From positions 1 through 8,099 of the forward strand of contig JBDSHZ010000003.1 of assembly GCA_039918235.1 (NCBI GenBank): DNA of 8,099 nucleotides, given 5' to 3'. This document shows positions 5,810 through 8,099 of the stretch, one piece after another. Numbering within the stretch: the first letter of the stretch is position 1; each line of letters opens with the position of its first letter. The notes under the pieces are model-generated. The model did not search any database and was not told the origin of the DNA. It saw nothing but the letters and a program-made list of their open reading frames with translations. The stretch is from Pseudopedobacter sp039918235 (GTDB lineage Bacteria > Bacteroidota > Bacteroidia > Sphingobacteriales > Sphingobacteriaceae). The position numbers and the translations under genes are program-made.

Positions 5810-5814
5810 GGAGG
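5810..5814 (+). promoter_or_regulatory. Strong Shine-Dalgarno sequence (GGAGG) of clpB
   Basis: GGAGG lies nine bases before the clpB ATG at 5824. It is the only strong Shine-Dalgarno sequence in front of a gene start in this window, where other starts rely on leaderless initiation or coupling. It supports ATG 5824 over the ATG codons at 5804 and 5808, which open only 7- and 8-codon frames. Confidence 0.65.
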
Positions 5815-5823
5815 AACAATATT

Positions 5824-8099
5824 ATGAACTTTAACAATTTCACTATAAAAGCACAGGAAGCCGTACAAAAAGCTTCCGAAATCACCAGCGGATTTCAACA
5901 ACAAGCGATAGAAAATGCCCATATTTTAAAGGCGCTATTATCAGTTGATGAAAATGTGGTAGGCTATATCTTAAAAAAACTGAATGTTAACATCAACCAC
6001 CTCAATCAATCTTTGGATGAGCAGATCAATGCTTTTCCGAAAGTGAGCGGTAGCAATGTTTATTTTTCCAATGCGGCAAACTCAACTTTACAAAAAGCAC
6101 AGTCTTATCTTAAAGAATTTAAAGACGAATTTGTCTCTGTGGAGCATATTCTTTTAGGAATTCTTGCTGCAGGCGATAAAACCGCTGGCTTACTGAAAGA
6201 CCAAGGCGTAAATGAGAAAGATTTGAAAAAAGCAATTTCCGCTTTAAGAGGAGATGCTAAAGTTACGGACCAAAATGCAGAAGCGACCTATCAGGCTTTG
6301 AATAAATATGCCCGTAACTTAAATGAATATGCAGAATCTGGAAAATTGGATCCGGTTATTGGTCGTGATGAGGAAATCCGTAGGGTAATTCAGATTTTAT
6401 CCAGAAGAACTAAAAACAATCCGATTTTAATTGGAGAACCCGGTGTGGGTAAAACCGCCATTGCAGAAGGCATTGCTTTCCGGATCATCAAAGGTGATGT
6501 GCCTGAAAACCTAAAATCTAAAGTAGTTTATTCTTTAGATATGGGTGCCTTAATTGCTGGCGCAAAATATAAAGGAGAGTTTGAAGAAAGATTGAAAGCT
6601 GTGGTAAAAGAAGTTGCTGACAGTGACGGAGAAACCATTTTATTTATAGATGAAATCCACACTTTAGTGGGTGCTGGAGGTGGTGAAGGTGCCATGGACG
6701 CGGCAAATATTTTAAAACCAGCCTTAGCCCGTGGCGAATTAAGAGCCATTGGTGCAACTACTTTAAACGAATATCAAAAATATTTAGAAAAAGACAAAGC
6801 TTTAGAACGCCGTTTTCAAAAGGTGGTTGTTGATGAGCCTGATACACAAGATGCCATTTCTATTTTACGTGGCTTGAAGGAACGCTATGAAACGCACCAT
6901 AAAGTAAGGATTAAAGACGAAGCCATCATTGCTGCGGTAGAATTATCTCAACGCTATATCTCAGATCGTTTTTTACCGGATAAAGCCATCGATTTAATGG
7001 ATGAAGCCGCTTCTAAACTGAGAATGGAAATGGATTCTGTTCCGGAAGTGGTGGACGAGCTGAACCGTAAAATTATGCAATTAGAAATTGAGCGTGAGGC
7101 CATCAAAAGAGAAAAAGATGATCGTAAAGTGAGCGACCTTTCTAAAGAAATTGCCGATTTAACTTCTGAAAGAGATGAATTAAAAGCTAAATGGCAAGGT
7201 GAAAAGGATTTAGTAGATGCAGTAAACACCAAAATTGAGTCTATTGAAGATTTAAAATTGGAAGCCGAACAAGCCGAAAGAGCTGGCGATTATGGAAAAG
7301 TTGCTGAAATCCGTTATGGCCGAATTAAGGAAACACAAGAAGAAGTAGAAAAGCTTAAAAAGGAATTAGAAGGCAAAACGTCTGACAGTAGAATGCTGAA
7401 AGAAGAAGTAACTGCCGAAGACATTGCGGGTGTAGTAGGTCGTTGGACAGGGATTCCAGTAAGTAAGCTGGTATCTAGTGAAAGAGAGAAATTGCTTCAG
7501 TTAGAAAATGAATTACATAAACGTGTTGCAGGTCAGCATGAAGCGATTGAAGCTTTATCTGACGCCATACGCCGTTCACGGGCTGGACTTAGCGATCAGC
7601 GTAAACCGATCGGTTCTTTCATTTTCTTAGGAACAACCGGAGTGGGTAAAACGGAATTAGCGAAAGCATTAGCAGAATTTCTGTTTAATGATGAGCATGC
7701 TATGGTTAGGATTGACATGAGTGAATATCAGGAACGTCATGCGGTTTCCAGACTGATTGGTGCGCCTCCGGGTTATGTGGGTTATGATGAAGGCGGACAA
7801 TTAACGGAAGCCGTTAGGCGCCGACCATATTGCGTGGTATTGTTAGATGAGATCGAAAAAGCGCATCCTGATGTATTCAATATGATGTTGCAGGTTTTAG
7901 ATGACGGTATGTTAACTGATAGTTTAGGACGAAAAATTGATTTCAAGAATACAATTATCATCATGACATCAAACATTGGTGCGCGTCAATTAAAAGATTT
8001 CGGACAAGGTGTTGGTTTCGGTACTGCTTCAAAAACAGAAGGTGCCGATGAGCATTCTAAAGGCGTAATTGAAACTGCATTAAAGAGAGCATTTGCTCC
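5824..8099 (+). CDS. clpB: ATP-dependent chaperone/disaggregase ClpB, 3' end cut by window edge
   Basis: ClpB is a hexameric AAA+ machine that, with the DnaK system, pulls polypeptides out of aggregates after heat stress. The 758 codons present cover nearly all of a protein usually about 860-870 long; only the C-terminal part of the second ATPase module is missing. Domain order: Clp N-domain (about 1-145); NBD1 with Walker A GEPGVGKT at 204-211, pore loop KYKGEF at 249-254, Walker B ILFIDE at 272-277 and arginine-finger segment ALERRF at 326-331; a long charged coiled-coil M-domain (about 405-525); and NBD2 with Walker A GTTGVGKT at 603-610, pore loop GYVG at 650-653 and Walker B VVLLDE at 671-676. 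The full M-domain separates it from ClpA and ClpC. The NBD2 Walker A has Thr where Pro is common. The start follows a GGAGG site. It is transcribed after the repeat cluster and is probably its own unit. Confidence 0.97.
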   Translation, partial: MNFNNFTIKAQEAVQKASEITSGFQQQAIENAHILKALLSVDENVVGYILKKLNVNINHLNQSLDEQINAFPKVSGSNVYFSNAANSTLQKAQSYLKEFKDEFVSVEHILLGILAAGDKTAGLLKDQGVNEKDLKKAISALRGDAKVTDQNAEATYQALNKYARNLNEYAESGKLDPVIGRDEEIRRVIQILSRRTKNNPILIGEPGVGKTAIAEGIAFRIIKGDVPENLKSKVVYSLDMGALIAGAKYKGEFEERLKAVVKEVADSDGETILFIDEIHTLVGAGGGEGAMDAANILKPALARGELRAIGATTLNEYQKYLEKDKALERRFQKVVVDEPDTQDAISILRGLKERYETHHKVRIKDEAIIAAVELSQRYISDRFLPDKAIDLMDEAASKLRMEMDSVPEVVDELNRKIMQLEIEREAIKREKDDRKVSDLSKEIADLTSERDELKAKWQGEKDLVDAVNTKIESIEDLKLEAEQAERAGDYGKVAEIRYGRIKETQEEVEKLKKELEGKTSDSRMLKEEVTAEDIAGVVGRWTGIPVSKLVSSEREKLLQLENELHKRVAGQHEAIEALSDAIRRSRAGLSDQRKPIGSFIFLGTTGVGKTELAKALAEFLFNDEHAMVRIDMSEYQERHAVSRLIGAPPGYVGYDEGGQLTEAVRRRPYCVVLLDEIEKAHPDVFNMMLQVLDDGMLTDSLGRKIDFKNTIIIMTSNIGARQLKDFGQGVGFGTASKTEGADEHSKGVIETALKRAFA

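Larger units (their letters stand above)
5356..5823. other. Gene-free interval between the pyrE unit and clpB, dominated by repeats
   Basis: No credible protein gene lies in these 468 bases. The first two thirds hold four copies, in both orientations, of a repeat built on CTCTGTGGTTA / TAACCACAGAG. Copies at 5430-5480 and 5629-5679 are nearly identical, and both are followed further on by a second shared block (5488-5503 and 5708-5723, AACCACTTAA-nn-ACAG). The last 100 bases contain the clpB leader with its Shine-Dalgarno sequence; I see no clear TAnnTTTG element or CIRCE-like operator there. A weak dyad, AACAAT (5775-5780) with ATTGTT (5794-5799), is present. Since the clpB promoter must lie in or before this stretch, the repeats sit next to or within its regulatory region. 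Confidence 0.8.

Noticed and set aside
6528..7976. Minus-strand frames at 6528-6749, 6954-7232 and 7782-7976
   Set aside because: They lie antisense within clpB, have low-complexity Ser-rich composition and show no start signals.

Overview
The window looks like chromosomal DNA of a Bacteroidetes bacterium, most likely a Sphingobacteriaceae/Pedobacter relative. The reasons are AT-rich coding DNA, almost no Shine-Dalgarno sequences, TAnnTTTG-type -7 promoter elements placed a few bases before start codons, a DUF3822-like protein (a family I associate with this phylum), and protein sequences that read like Sphingobacteriaceae orthologues. The assignment rests on recognition, not on a database search. 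It is a core-genome region. I see no insertion sequence, phage gene, CRISPR array, tRNA or rRNA.

Layout. (1) Positions 1-1384, minus strand: a superfamily-1 RecD-like helicase whose C-terminal end runs off the left edge. (2) Positions 1444-3274, plus strand: a tight operon of a DUF3822-like protein, rsmD (16S rRNA m2G966 methyltransferase) and coaD (phosphopantetheine adenylyltransferase). It diverges from the helicase across 59 bp. (3) Positions 3271-3894, minus strand: a NUDIX hydrolase with an N-terminal extension. Its stop codon overlaps the coaD stop codon (shared TTAA), and its start codon overlaps the pyrE start codon (shared CATG). (4) Positions 3893-5355, plus strand: pyrE (orotate phosphoribosyltransferase), an SRPBCC-like small protein and a four-helix membrane protein, joined by a TAATG overlap and a TAA|ATG junction. 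(5) Positions 5356-5823: a gene-free stretch holding four copies, in both orientations, of an intergenic repeat built on CTCTGTGGTTA / TAACCACAGAG. (6) Positions 5824-8099, plus strand: clpB, the protein disaggregase, cut by the right edge.

Function. The genes are mostly housekeeping: DNA repair or helicase work, ribosomal RNA modification, coenzyme A synthesis, pyrimidine synthesis and protein disaggregation. No dedicated novel system stands out. The most unusual features are architectural. The NUDIX gene is locked to both neighbours by palindromic start and stop overlaps, with the promoter elements of each divergent gene lying inside the other's coding sequence. Several genes appear to be leaderless or nearly so. 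The repeat cluster before clpB could fold into alternative long hairpins.
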